NCBI GenBank assembly: GCA_017163975.1 | Contig: JAFFSR010000251.1 | Coordinates: 2,046,001 to 2,110,000 of the forward strand | DNA from: Anastatus disparis | Taxonomy: Eukaryota > Arthropoda > Insecta > Hymenoptera > Eupelmidae | Direction of reading: 5' to 3' | DNA length: 64,000 nt | Shown: positions 21,789 through 33,740 of the stretch, piece after piece | Position numbering within the stretch: position 1 is the stretch's first letter | How the letters are laid out: each line of letters starts with the position of its first letter | The notes under the pieces: generated by a model | Databases searched by the model: none | The model's input: only the letters and a program-made list of their open reading frames with translations | Told to the model about the DNA's origin: nothing | Translations under genes and position numbers: made by a program

Positions 21789-22831
21789 ACATTGTACTAA
21801 TGTAATATGAATTATACGAAAAAAATAATTCTTTTATCATAGATTTTTACACGTGCTTTTGAAATATATATTAAAAGTAACTTACTTTCAATCGTTCTCA
21901 AAATTTTAGAGCATAAGTACATAATAAAAACAATGATTTAAGCTTAGCCTGATGAATGTACTATTTTTTATTAAACAGTTTAGTTTTTCGGATAAGTAAT
22001 TTATATAAAAGTATCACGTACCTGTAAAACGATCAAACTGCTTTATAAATTTATATAGCACATTTGGGTGAGCTTGAATTCTTGTTTTAATCACGTACAT
22101 TATCTTAAACTTTGAGAACCATCGAAAGTAAACTACTTTTGGTATATTCCAAGAAACACGTATAGAAAACTGTCCAAAAAAAAGAATTATTTTTGACCTA
22201 TAAAATTATATTTTGTGAATAACTATTTTCCAATCGACACCAAAATTTGAGTGAATATTTTACTTCAACAAATTAGTAATTTAAGCTTTCATTGAAGTGT
22301 ATGCCACCTCAGAAACTTGTATTATTGACTTTTGAATTTTTAGAAATTCACGCCATAAGGTTTAAGTATTAACAGTTATGAAATATATTAATTCATTCAA
22401 ATTTTTTACAGTATTAATTTCTTAATGAATATTTTACTTAATAATTTATTAAAAATTATCTATTAGCTGTTTGACTCTATATAAAATGTTTGATTTGTAA
22501 TTCCAAAAAGTAGGTTATTACCATTCAAATGTTTTCACTTTAAAAATATTAAATAATTATTATGTATACTAAACACGTTGCAAAACTTATTTTGTCTTCG
22601 AATTATGTTTTGTTTTCAAAATGCTTGATGATTACTATTGATTTTGTTTCAAGGTTTAAATAATATATTTTAAACCTATTTTATAAAAAAAAAGGAAAAT
22701 CAGTGAAATAAAATTTTTTTCATAACTTGTAAAGCTTGATGTTTTTTTGACGTTTAGTATAAATATAAAAAATTTTAATTTGTTATAACTAAGATAGTAT
22801 TCAATACAAATATAACAATTCTTTATATTTG

Positions 22832-22891
22832 TTAAAATTAGTTTCATAAATATGTCTTAATTAATTAAAATTAGTTTCATAAATATGTCTT
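22832..22891 (+). repeat. 33-bp tandem duplication spanning the receptor 3 start codon
   Basis: TTAAAATTAGTTTCATAAAT followed by ATGTCTT occurs at 22832-22858 and again at 22865-22891. The upstream copy gives ATG-TCT-TAA, a two-codon upstream frame; the downstream copy gives the true start. Confidence 0.85.
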
Positions 22892-24857
22892 TATTTTTCT
22901 ATATTTATATATCAAAATTATTTTTGATATCATTCGCTAGATCAAACGGTGCATTTGTAAGTATAAAATCAGAAACTGTGCTTAAAGTTTCGGTAAGCTT
23001 CTCCAATGTGCATTTCCTATTGATATAAACGTTTATATATCTTTTATATTTCAATTTGCATTTTCTTTTTAAGGATAAGATAATTAAAAATTGTTTCGAA
23101 AGAAACCAGAAAAATTATATTTCACTTATTTTTATTAGTGAAAATACTGATTCTGTAAATCTGTTGTTCTCATCTCTGACACCAATAAATTTATTTAAAT
23201 TAAATGAAACACAAATTTTAAAAAAGAATCCACGATTTAATAGAATGTCCTTTCTACATCACAAGCCCGTTTTAATAAATAATTATCCTGCAAATAGCAT
23301 TACGATACTAATTTCATCAGATACAAATTTAAAATCAATATTAGAGAAAGTTAAAAGTTCTATTTGGTGGAATAATAATGCATTCTTTTTATTAATTAAT
23401 ACTGATAATGAAGATGATTGTCTGACAGCAAGAACATTATTACAAACAATGTGGAATTTCAATGTCTTGAATGTAATATATTTATGTCGTAAATTAAATA
23501 ATCAAACTTCATTTTACACATATAATCCATATTCAAATTTGGCAACAAAATTTTGGAATATAATTCAGATTCATTCTTCGACTCTTGATTTTTGGACATT
23601 ATTTGAACATTCATTTAAATCTTCGCCTATTAATGGTAAGTATATTTCAAAAAAATTTTATTCAATAGATAAATTTTTAATTTTTATTTATGCAAAACAG
23701 ATTCTTCGTTATGTAAAAATTTATATTTTGATAAAACCAAAAATTTGAATGGATATAGTTTAAAGACAAATGCAGTGAATGATTTAACGATCTATAAATA
23801 TGACAAAACAAAAATTGGTTGCACCAGATTTGTTGGACCGTCATTTCAATTTTCTTGTACTTTGTTAAATATCATAAATGCCACGATCGTCCTAAAATTA
23901 GTGGATACTATTGGCTCTATAAAAAAACCTGATGGTATAATTAAAGATTTATTAACCAATACCGTTGATATTTCATTACTTCCTTTTTTAATACGGCCAC
24001 ATTGGAGTACGCATACGTATCCTTATGAAGTAGCTGAACTTAAATTTGTGACTCGTAAAAAACCATTAAAATATTCAGACAACTTATTGTTTATTTTTAA
24101 CAAAGAGGTTTTAATTCTCCTAGGTATACTTTGCTGCATATTTGTAATTCTTTTAAAATTTGTATTGCAAGAATCGACATCGGAAACTATTTTAGATTTT
24201 TTACGCATATTTATGTGCTCTCCAATCTTTAAAAAGCCCAAAAGTTTTTCTAGATCAATGGTTTTGGTAATTTTAATACCTGCAATATTTTTAATTAACT
24301 GTTATCTTCAAAGTCAATTAAGCGCACTTAATGTAGCACCCGAATATGATCCGTTTATTGATTCAATGAAAGCCTTAATTAAATCTGATCTTACAATTAG
24401 TGGAACTTCAAATTACTTAGATTTAATAGCATCTCACCGACTTCGCAAACGATTCAATGTAACAACTTTTAACAATTGTATCAATCGACTTTTGAAAGGT
24501 GATCCTGTAGCTTGTGTTAATGGAAACGGTTATTTGAATTATTTTGTGTATGAAAACGATAGTATCCATATATCAAAAAATTCAATAACAGTAAGGCCTG
24601 ACACTTATTTATGTAGAGAAGATTTGCCACTTCTTTACAAGCTGAATAAGGTTTTCATTGTAATGAGGGAAGCAGGAATTTATTATTTTTGGAATAAACA
24701 AAATCAAGTTTATCATTTGAAAAATCGTGATAAAATTAATTTGTATAAAAAACTTGATATTAAGCACCTTAAGATTAGTTTACATATTTTATCTGGTGGT
24801 CATGTATTAAGCATCTTAAGATATGTATTTGAAATAGTTTATTTTAGGATTGCTTAA
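22885..24857 (+). CDS. Divergent ionotropic receptor 3
   Basis: Exons 22885-22992, 23074-23635 and 23701-24857 give 608 aa with the same intron positions and phases as the other two copies. Leader MSLFFYIYISKLFLISF is nearly that of receptor 2. The extracellular domain has SIWWNNNAFF and YTYNPY; M1 is VLILLGILCCIFVILLKF; M2 ends NCYLQSQLSAL; the second lobe has SGTSNYLDLIAS and LCREDLPLL; M3 lies near the end. Intact. The second intron (65 bases) lacks a stop in the exon 2 frame, so a retained intron would read on to 23748 and give a truncated extracellular domain only. A two-codon upstream frame precedes the start. A divergent insect chemosensory cation channel subunit by family; ligand unknown. 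Confidence 0.88.
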
Positions 24858-27800
24858 AAATTGAGTAGGAACGTTATATCGTCGCTCTGGAATAAAAGGA
24901 GCATAGCTCGGAACCCGGTTAAAAATGAAGCTCGCAAATGATTGTTTTTTGCTCTGATTTAACTTGGCATTACTCATTGAATACTTGCAAGATTTGATTT
25001 AAATAGCGAAAAACCATTTCGCATCTGTGTACGTAAATGTACATTATATATAAAATCATCTATGTTTTACAATTATAATAAAATATAATAACTTCAATTA
25101 TGTAAATCTTCTTAAAATTGCACAAAAATTTTGAGATAAATTCACACCCACATATGTAAAATTTTAATACACAAATTTTTGTCGCAATAAAATTATTGTA
25201 TAAGTCCATTAAATTTTTTACAAAATATGTTCTTACACGTACTGATTGGTCTGTTAATGCTCAATTTTGAAATTTTAATCCATGTATAAATAATTGAATT
25301 ATCTTTGTAAAATTTAAAGATGTAATTTTATGTAATCATTATTTAGATTTGATTAAATAAAAAAAATAAAAAATATCTATAAAAAAACATTAATTCTTCA
25401 AACTGACACCTCCTCTGCAAAAATAATTATAAAATGTTTAAAATAACATTATCATTCTTGAAAAATTTAATTGTGGCTTACAGCCAATTTTTAAAAGGAT
25501 TATTTTTTATACATAAAAATTACCTATAATAAATTTATAACTTTGTTGCTACAAATGCAGATAGCACTTCGAGCAGTAAAAATATTCTAGATTTTTTTAA
25601 ATGATTTATTTAGTAAAAAAATATATATAAATATATTAATTAATTGGAAAATTTCAAGAGTATAAAAAACGCTAAAATATTTGCATATAAATGATGGTTG
25701 TATGAAATTTTTATGTTCAATTAAAATTGTATTCATGAATTGATTTTGACTATAATTTTCATTTTTTCAAAAAATTTATAAGGGTTGTCTTTTTCAAACA
25801 TTCAAAATATCATTAAAAACAAATCTTAAAAAAATTATCCTAAAACAATGAATCAATAACTAATTAACGTTACGTTCCATGCACAAATATTTGCATATTA
25901 TTATAACGCAGCACATGCAATTGACATAAACAGATAATCTGTATACGTACAGAAGTTTTTGACTTTAAAAGCTTGACAATCAAACGCAACTAATACAAGC
26001 TCTTATTTTATTGTCAGTCAAAGCAATTGTAGAAACCTGAAGCCACATAAACATTAATCTCACTTTATTTCACCAATTTCTCTTTGTCGTATACGCTTTA
26101 AACTATAATTCACTCCAGGCGCTTATATACAAACTTTCCTCTGTTGTATAATGTAGTTGGTTGCGAAAAAGATTGAAGAGAAATAAATATTTTAAGAGAT
26201 AAATAGATGACTCGTTAGGACTATTTTGTTAATGAAAAGTAATTAAATATTTTTCATTCCATATACTTTTGAGAAATATAAAATTAATGGAGTCACATTA
26301 AACAATTTTCATAAATGTTAAAAAAAGCTTAATTGTTATTATAGAAAATAATATGAATTATTGAAGATTTATTATAAGTCAAATATTATTCTCATAAATC
26401 ATTGTAAAATTATTTGAGAATAAAAAAAAATAAAACAAATTAAAATTTTATGTAATTATTATTATCATATTATTAACTAGTTTTTAAATTATTATTTCAT
26501 TTATATGTAAGTAAACATACAGAGTCTAATACTGCAACAGCTGATAAATTAATAGACAAAAGTATCACAAATTAATTATGTTAACTGTGACATATAATGT
26601 ATAGCTATAAACTTCACCATAAAAATCATTCAACTACCAACTTCAGTATCACATCCGTCAATATTTTGCATAGTTTTTCATTTTATAATGTGTATTATAA
26701 ATTTTAAGATCTTTTGCTGTTTATACTTTCCTTAACAAGCTATTCTAAAATTTTAAATATATAAGTCTAATAATGCTAACAATAATTCTTAAATTACAAT
26801 AAAATTTTATTCATAGAATTGACAAAATATATCCATTGTTACATTATTGACACATAAATGTATTGTTTAAATTATTAAAAAACATTTAGCTATATGTTAA
26901 CGTTACGTTTAATAACAAAAGTTCTTAATTGATTAAACAGCTGTATATACATACATGAAAAAACATCGTAGTTAAATTCATTAACATTTTCTGAAATTTT
27001 ACTAAACAAATAATAAATGTTAGATAGAAAATAGACTGTTGAAAATTTCTTATTGTTGTAAAGTATTTTAAAATAAGAAAAGCTAAGACTTAAATTCACA
27101 ACATTATGTATTAAAATATTTGCTTTTAAAATGTTATTACTTACATTAAAATATATAACATCACATTTTTCGTTTTAAAAATAATAACACACGATATATA
27201 CAATTTGTAATGCTTTTTAATACATATATTTAATAATAAATATATTTTATATAAATATTACAAAGTAAGTTGCATTTTCATAATTTTAATTATTATATAC
27301 TACCAGAATAATTTATTAAAAGAATTTATGATATGACAGTATTGCAAAGTGTAAAGGATTACAACATGATAAATTTCTTCGTTGAAGCTTTGTTGAAACG
27401 GTCCATGTCCTCATTTTATTCAACATTTTCTATTCCTAAATTTAAAAATAAAAACATTAAAATAACTAATCAACGAAAAATATGTGACGAAATCGTCAAA
27501 CATACTTTTTTTAACGGTTTATAATAAAAGTAGTTATAGTAATATTTAATAAAAATATTGATTTTTTAGTTATTTGATCTTGAAATTTTATAAATAATTT
27601 TAATTGGTTAACAAAAGTACACATTAGTATAAAAATTTATTAGTTGTACTTTTTATTTCATAATTAAATATTTAATAGTGCGAAAAAATAAAGTTATTCG
27701 TGTATTTAAAATGTGAGTTTATCACGAATAATTGACTTGTTTTAAACAAATGAATATATGTTAAAATAAAAAGTATGAGATTAAAATTCAATAAAATTAT

Positions 27801-27861
27801 TTTTAAAATCGACAATTTTTATTTCATAAAATTAACAGTATAAAATTACCTGTAACTATGC
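24858..27861. other. Intergenic, very AT-rich
   Basis: No gene supported. A slightly less AT-rich patch around 25860-26170 includes a TTATATAC element but no linked exon. Open frames at 26890-27099 and 27333-27524 have no recognisable content. Confidence 0.5.
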
Positions 27862-27877
27862 TTATTTTGGACGTAAT

Positions 27878-29249
27878 CTAGGCCTCGGTAGTTTTATTCT
27901 TGGCTTTAAATTCAATCTAAATAAGAAAATTTGAGATTTAATAAATACGATTTTTTTTATTTTTTAAATATTTAAAATTATAATGTCCTTCTCATAATAA
28001 ATAATAGAAGATCTTACCGGTAAATTCAGAATATTTTTAGAAATCCAATTGGCAGCGTCTACCTCATCGAATGGTAAAGTAACATTACTTTTATTTTGTT
28101 TTTCCGGACATTTAGTTTTAACACAACGTTTTTTTAAAATTCCATGGCAAATTGTTTGATATGATCCTGGTTTACATTTGGGTACTTTAGGTTTTCTTAT
28201 AAATCCTTTGTCTACTGGTCTCTTTGTGGTAACTCTTGAACTTTTTTGCAACGAGAAAATATATGACCTGATCTTTTGTTGCATATCTTCTTTCTCATTA
28301 CTATATAAATCGATGTCTTCATCATCAGATTCTTCATTATCCAATTCTTCATTTGAATTATCATTTAGACTTTCCGACTATTTAATAAGTAAAATTTAAA
28401 CATTAATAAATAAAAATTATTTATAATAATTTGATTATTGAATTGTCATCATTTTTAAAAAAAAAAAACATTCTTCCTTGTTACCTATAATACCGTTCAC
28501 TTTAAAGTAGTAAAATATAATAAAAAGTCAAAAAATTTCCGTATTAACAATTTTTCTCGTTCTTTTGGTCTGATAAAATTTTCAAAATTTATAAGGTATT
28601 TTATTTACTTTTAAAAGATTTAAATATTCACGGTTAATATTTGTGAGTAATAACTTCGATGAGAGCTTTCTGGCTCGTGTAGCAGTATCGTTGTGAAAGT
28701 TATTTATTAATTGATTATATTCTCAACGGGTAAACACCTATAGTACTTAAAATTGTTTTTTTTTTTTTTTTTAAGATACTATTTAACGCAATATCAGTCC
28801 ACAATAAAGTTGATGAAAAATTAACCGGACCGGGGGATCGAACTCGCGTTAATGAGTCAATGAAATTCATGCCTTAGTCGACAGATTAAGTAATAGTTAC
28901 AGATCTGTACATTTAAATAATGATTTTATAATTTTAAATAACAATAAATATCCGACAGTTAAATTGAAAATTGTAATTGAAAAAATTTGATATTGCTCTA
29001 AATGAAGTTTAAAAAAAATTGATAAAAACTTAATAATTATCACTAAACATAATAAAACAAATCTAATAAATAATTCATACCACATCTCCATTATCATTAT
29101 CATCTGGAACCGGATCGGCCTGCGATTAAAATTATGTTTATAATCGATATTAAAAGTAGTAAGTAATTTATAAAAAATAATAAGATGCGACTTACCAAAA
29201 CCAAAGCGACGCCCAAAAGAACGAGGAAAAGCACCTTTTTTCCAGACAT
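27878..29249 (-). CDS. Small secreted protein, acidic then basic, of unknown function
   Basis: Spliced model: exon 1 29249-29196, exon 2 29119-29081, exon 3 28377-28018, exon 4 from 27916, all phase 0. Exon 1 encodes a clear signal peptide (MSGKKVLFLVLLGVALVL). Exon 2 and early exon 3 are acidic (ADPVPDDNDNGDV, then a Glu/Asp/Asn-rich stretch). Later exon 3 is basic with four cysteines (KCKPG ... CHG ... RCVKTKC). With the strong acceptor at 27917-27918, exon 4 adds 12 residues and stops at 27878. A weaker acceptor 12 bases on gives a Pro/Arg-rich tail (PRIKLPRPRLRPK) ending at 27862. About 163-164 aa. I do not recognise the family; a venom, antimicrobial or neuropeptide-like secreted product is possible. 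A SINE lies in intron 2. Exons are supported only by splice logic and composition. Confidence 0.6.
28756..28905 (-). mobile_element. SINE, second type (tRNA-like head, A-tail)
   Basis: On the minus strand a B-box-like GCGAGTTCGATCCCCCGG (about 28853-28836) follows CTAAGGCATG, then a short body ending GCGTTAAATAG and a run of 17 A (28772-28756). The tail resembles that of the main SINE family in this window (GACGTTAAATAAAAT), but the body differs. It lies in an intron of the secreted-protein gene in the same orientation. Confidence 0.65.
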
Positions 29250-30490
29250 TATCGAAACTTTCTAGCTTACTCACCTCTACATTTTAATATTTATATGAAA
29301 ATTTTTAGCTACTGATAAATATGTTAATTAATTGATTATCGGTATATAACAAATATTAGTTCGGTCTATTGAATATTTTATCTTGTTAATTTTTATTAAA
29401 TATTATAATACGTTAATAGACTATTGCTCAGCTTTGTTTGCAAAAATAGAATAATGTTCGTATTGAAAATTTTTAAAATACTCTATTAAAAGTTATATAA
29501 GGTTAAATTCTGATATAAAAGTAAATTGATAAACTGTGATAAAAAACTTTTTTCATTGTTCTTCATAATAGTTTTCTATAAACAGAAAATTTAAAAAATA
29601 CAAATGTTCAATTTTTTCATCCAGCGATAAAAATTATTCGAAAAATAAAAAAGTTATTAGTCAATATATGTGTTTGAAATAAACGTAAATAAAAAATGTG
29701 TGCTTACGTTCTTCATTATAATATGTTTCTAGTATTTTTTTTACATATTTTTTTATATTCATAAAATGTATTTGCATTAAAAATGAACAACACACATGCT
29801 ACGAATAATAAAGTATAAATTCAAAGTTATACACTTTTATTTACATTTATATTAATATCTCGCTGCTCTATTTAATCTATTTTAACACTAAATTAAAATT
29901 ACAAAGTGGATAATGAAACAAAGAGCAAATTTCGAATTTGAAATGGAAAAAGGAACTCGACAAAAATTATAATAAATTTTTGTTGTATTTTTTATTTAGC
30001 AAAATAGCCTTAATTATTCTGGGAAGCATCGTTATCAAAGCCACGTGTAATTTCAACTATAAGATATATAACAGAAGGACTTATTTATAGAAGAATTCTT
30101 TTTTCCAATAGAAGACATTTGCAACCCAAATCCAAGAGGATCGTTGAGAAGATTAAAATAAAATTATAAAGTTAAATAAATTTTGAGAACGAAGTAGTAA
30201 AGTAAAAAAGGAATAATATGATACATTATGGAATACAATATTGTAATTGGGTTTTTGACTTTCAAAGAAAAGAAAGCCATTTTCTTTGAGTAAATAATGT
30301 ATTCTAAGTAATAATAACACATGTGCACACCGGTCCAATTTTCTATTCCTACTTTCTTATTTATAGATTTTCATAAATTCAATGGTAAATATACTTTTTA
30401 TCATATCTTTGATCTTTGTTTTTTATTAAAATTCTATCACAATGGTTTATTTTTTCTGATTATTTCAGCTCATTCAATTTAACGAAATAT
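29250..30490. other. Intergenic, AT-rich
   Basis: Nothing coding recognised. It must include the promoter of the minus-strand secreted-protein gene at its left edge. Confidence 0.5.
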
Positions 30491-30700
30491 TGATGTTTCA
30501 GTGGCTCAGTCGGTATAGCGATGGATTTATCATCTCGAGGTCCCGAGTTCGAATCCCGCTCGCGGCCGATTTATACAAGCACCAATGTATACGCTACATG
30601 TGCTTTGTTCACAAACACGCTGAAAACTTTCGTCGCTAGTTAACGTCGCAATCATAGCATAGATACAGCGGCGTTAAATAAAATAAAAAAAATAAAAATT
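30491..30700 (+). mobile_element. tRNA-derived SINE, copy A
   Basis: The head has an A box (GTGGCTCAGTCGGTATAGC) and B box (GAGTTCGAATCCCGC). The body is shared with the copies at 33535, 40027 and 60733: TACAAGCACCA, TACATGTGCTTTGTTCACAAA, CGTCGCTAGTTAACGTCGCA and CAGCGGCGTTAAATAAAAT, ending A-rich. The anticodon arm is degenerate, so this is a retroposon and not a tRNA gene. Confidence 0.85.
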
Positions 30701-33534
30701 ACAATATGATAATAATAAAAATAAATTATATACTATTATTTTTGCATTTGAATTTTTAATTTAAGTTTTACGAAAAACATTTTTTTCAATTAATAATACT
30801 ATTTCTTTATTTATTGAACAAATCTAAAGTTCTTTAATTGATTACTTATATTTTTTAACGTATGCATATCTGAACTACTTCATGCATGAAAAATGATTAA
30901 AATTATGGGCGAAGAATCATCAGTAATGTAATTACTCTGCCCATACTAAATGTAATCCATATAAGGTTATCTAGTAGCATCTTGATTATCGTCCATAAGT
31001 CCCCAGTTAAAATCATTGTATTTTAGCTCTCTGTTTTTTCCCCAAACTCTGCTATATTAATTTATTTTATGTACTTTTATCGACAATTTGAGTATTCATC
31101 ACCACCATAATCCTGAGGAATTTTTTGCACGTAGTGCGCCAGACCACCATAGGAGAAAGCATTATTGTTACTTTAAAAATTAAACGGCAATGTATATACA
31201 ACACGTATGTTGTATTAATAGGGCTCGAGTATATATCAAAAAGGTTAACCCGAAGCCATGATACCTTGTCTATATACCAGTATAATTACACGAACGAGTT
31301 GATCTCCGCGCGCTGGCTTTATCTCTCCTTAGATAATTGCTTTGTCTAAGAATTTTCTTTCTGTGTACCAGGGTTACTGAATCAGTTGAGCGAAAGTGCA
31401 CGCCTCCATACATGCGATTGTTGTTCCCAAATGCGCGCCATAGGAGACTATTAGTCGATAAATCTAGGCCAGTGGGTATATAACGGGTATGTATCCGGAC
31501 TAGTCGGCGCATTAAAAGCGAATTCGCATTATCGACAAAGTATCATCGTCAATAGTTTAATTACTCTGCCCGCATCCAGTGCAGCGCGTGGTTAACCGCA
31601 TTCTAGATCTCTCATCCCTATGGATACGCAGTACGAATCTCGACCTTCGCTTTAGTTTTTTTCCTTTTTTTTTTCTTCGAATCCTTATCTTGTTATAACT
31701 TCATAAAGAAAACATTTTTTAAACGAATACTTTTATGCTAATAAAAAAAATATTAATTAATTTGTATGAATGAACACTATATCAAATATTTATTGTATTA
31801 TCAATGAATTAAATTTTTTTATTTTTCCATTCAAACAACTACTTTAACATTCTATCAATAGTAAGACCCAGAAAATGTACACAGTCGTTTCCTGTCGTTA
31901 AAACGTTTTCGCAGATGTTTCTTAAAAATATCGAATAATCGATTATAGATAAGAAAATTGCGTGTATAAATATAAAAAAGATAAGATATAAGTACAACAT
32001 TCTTGGTAAGTGTCTATTTATCACGTATATTGTTAAGAAAGCGTTTGCGCAATAAAAAACATATAAAAATTATTAGCATCTTTTGTCAGGATTTAAAAAT
32101 ATAATTTCAATGCTATTAAAATTACTTAAAATATTATACTACTACTCTTAGTAAGTATGGATACTAGCTCTTATGAATTCAAGTTGTAATAAATGAAATT
32201 AAATAATCAAATTTCGTAATATGATTAACATTGCAACGCGTTTAAAAATTATTCGAAATCACGATATCTGATACTTTTGACGAAGATAAATAGCCGAAGG
32301 AAAACATGAATAGAGTAAAACTAAGCTGCAAAACGACAGAAGCATTATCCGGAAGTTTAAAGCAAAGAATCGTGATACACCGGCATTTAGGTAAACTTTC
32401 AAATGGTCCAGGCTAAAACATTTTGCGAGTCTCGCGTACGTACACGAAAAGCAGTAGCATTATAAATTTTCACATTTGACACACGTGTTATTTGCATATA
32501 TAACTTTGACGAAAGAGTAAAGATGGAGAGAGAGAGAGAGAGAAAAAGGTGAACGTACTTAATGTAGACATTGTTCCTACTTTTGTTAGAGGCGATAATT
32601 TAACTGCCCACTGGTAATGTTCAGAAGAATTTTCTTTTCTTCCGGATGTATATGTCTATAAGCATCATAATGCATATATATGTAGATGTATATGCTTGCG
32701 ACCTCGTAACTGTTAAGAGGAACATAGTAATAAAGACGTACAAGGAAAGACTCTCTTTGTTATTTTTTTTTTTTTTATTTTTTTTTTTTATTTTTATCGA
32801 AAGAAATAACATATTTTCGAGAAAAATACAAGGGCTATGGTTTATGTGTACGTAACTTTTATTGAGTAAAAAGTTTTAAGAGACATTGTTTTTTAAAAGC
32901 TGATGATGGCTTTGTTAAGCTTCTTTTTTTTAAATTTTAAATATTAAACATATTTTTTTGCCTCGAATTCACATTTTCAACCGCGTTAATAATTTTCCAC
33001 ATGTTCCGTTAATATGAATACATTTTTAATGAAGGCATCGTTATTCATAAAAACATCACCTAAATAATGTACCAGTTGTAGAGAAAAGCTTTCCTTTATT
33101 TTTGTTTCTAAAATTGGTTTAAAGTTAAAAAATTAGAGAGACTCTTTTTTTTTCGTGTAGTCGTAAAAATAGTGCTTTTAAAAAAGTAATTAAGTACTGA
33201 AAATAGAGTAGAAAGGTATTAGTCTGGTTTTACAACGTCCACTTACAACGTAAAAGCACTAAAACTTACTTAAATATAAAAAAAAAAAATACTTTTGCTT
33301 TTATATTTAGTAGCGAAAAATTGCCGCTTTCTTTACATACACACGATCGTAAAGACAAAGCAGAAAATCTTTAATGCAAAAAAATTTTTTAAACGCAAGT
33401 CAATTACGCTTACGTGTGAAAGGCTATAAATTACTAATCTTTTTTTGTGAGTAAATTGAATTATAAGTATAGTAAAATGAAGTGATAAGATATTTAAATT
33501 TATGACAAAAGGTTTAATTTAATCAATATTGAGA
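30701..33534. other. Gene-free interval with a less AT-rich island at 30.9-31.65 kb
   Basis: No exon supported. From about 30900 to 31650 the sequence is richer in GC, CpG and short palindromes (GCGAATTCGC at 31518-31527), and the word TAATTACTCTGCCC occurs at 30929 and 31559. It may be a regulatory element. The rest is AT-rich with simple repeats (GA run near 32526, T runs near 32763). Confidence 0.4.
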
Positions 33535-33740
33535 GGTCGTCAGTGGCTCAATCGGTAGAGTGATGGATTCATAATCTCGAGGTTCCGAGTTCGAGTCCCG
33601 CTTTCGACGACCGATTGATACGAGCACCACTTTACGTTATATGTGCTTTATTCACAAATACACTGAGAAACCTCCGTCTCTCAATTAGCATCGTAATGAT
33701 AGCTGAAATACAGTGACGTTAAATGAAATTATTAAAAAAA
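33535..33740 (+). mobile_element. tRNA-derived SINE, copy B
   Basis: The head 33535-33612 keeps a perfect 7-bp acceptor-stem pairing (GGTCGTC with GACGACC), A box and B box; the family body and A-rich end follow. The anticodon-loop triplet reads CAT but the anticodon stem does not pair well, and the body continues for 120 bases. It is therefore a SINE whose head is only slightly decayed. Confidence 0.85.

Larger units (their letters stand above)
20241..22884. other. Intergenic between receptors 2 and 3, with inverted-repeat modules
   Basis: No exon seen. The middle part (about 20990-21800) is less AT-rich and is built of imperfect inverted repeats with recurring GTACTATTTT words (21119, 21342, 21957). 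The last 400 bp is the duplicated receptor promoter region (see receptor 2). The open frame at 21070-21282 falls in repeat sequence and is not proposed as a gene. Confidence 0.5.

Noticed and set aside
23056..23748. A longer receptor 3 exon 2 reading through the second intron
   Set aside because: Receptors 1 and 2 splice at the homologous site, and only the spliced form joins the ligand-binding domain. Kept only as a possible retained-intron variant.
27333..27524. 63-codon plus-strand open frame preceded by an acceptor-like ccag
   Set aside because: Composition is ordinary for AT-rich intergenic DNA and there is no upstream partner exon.
33535..33612. Possible functional tRNA gene with perfect acceptor stem
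   Set aside because: The anticodon stem pairs poorly, and the sequence continues into a 120-base body shared with three other copies whose anticodon triplets differ. It is a SINE head.
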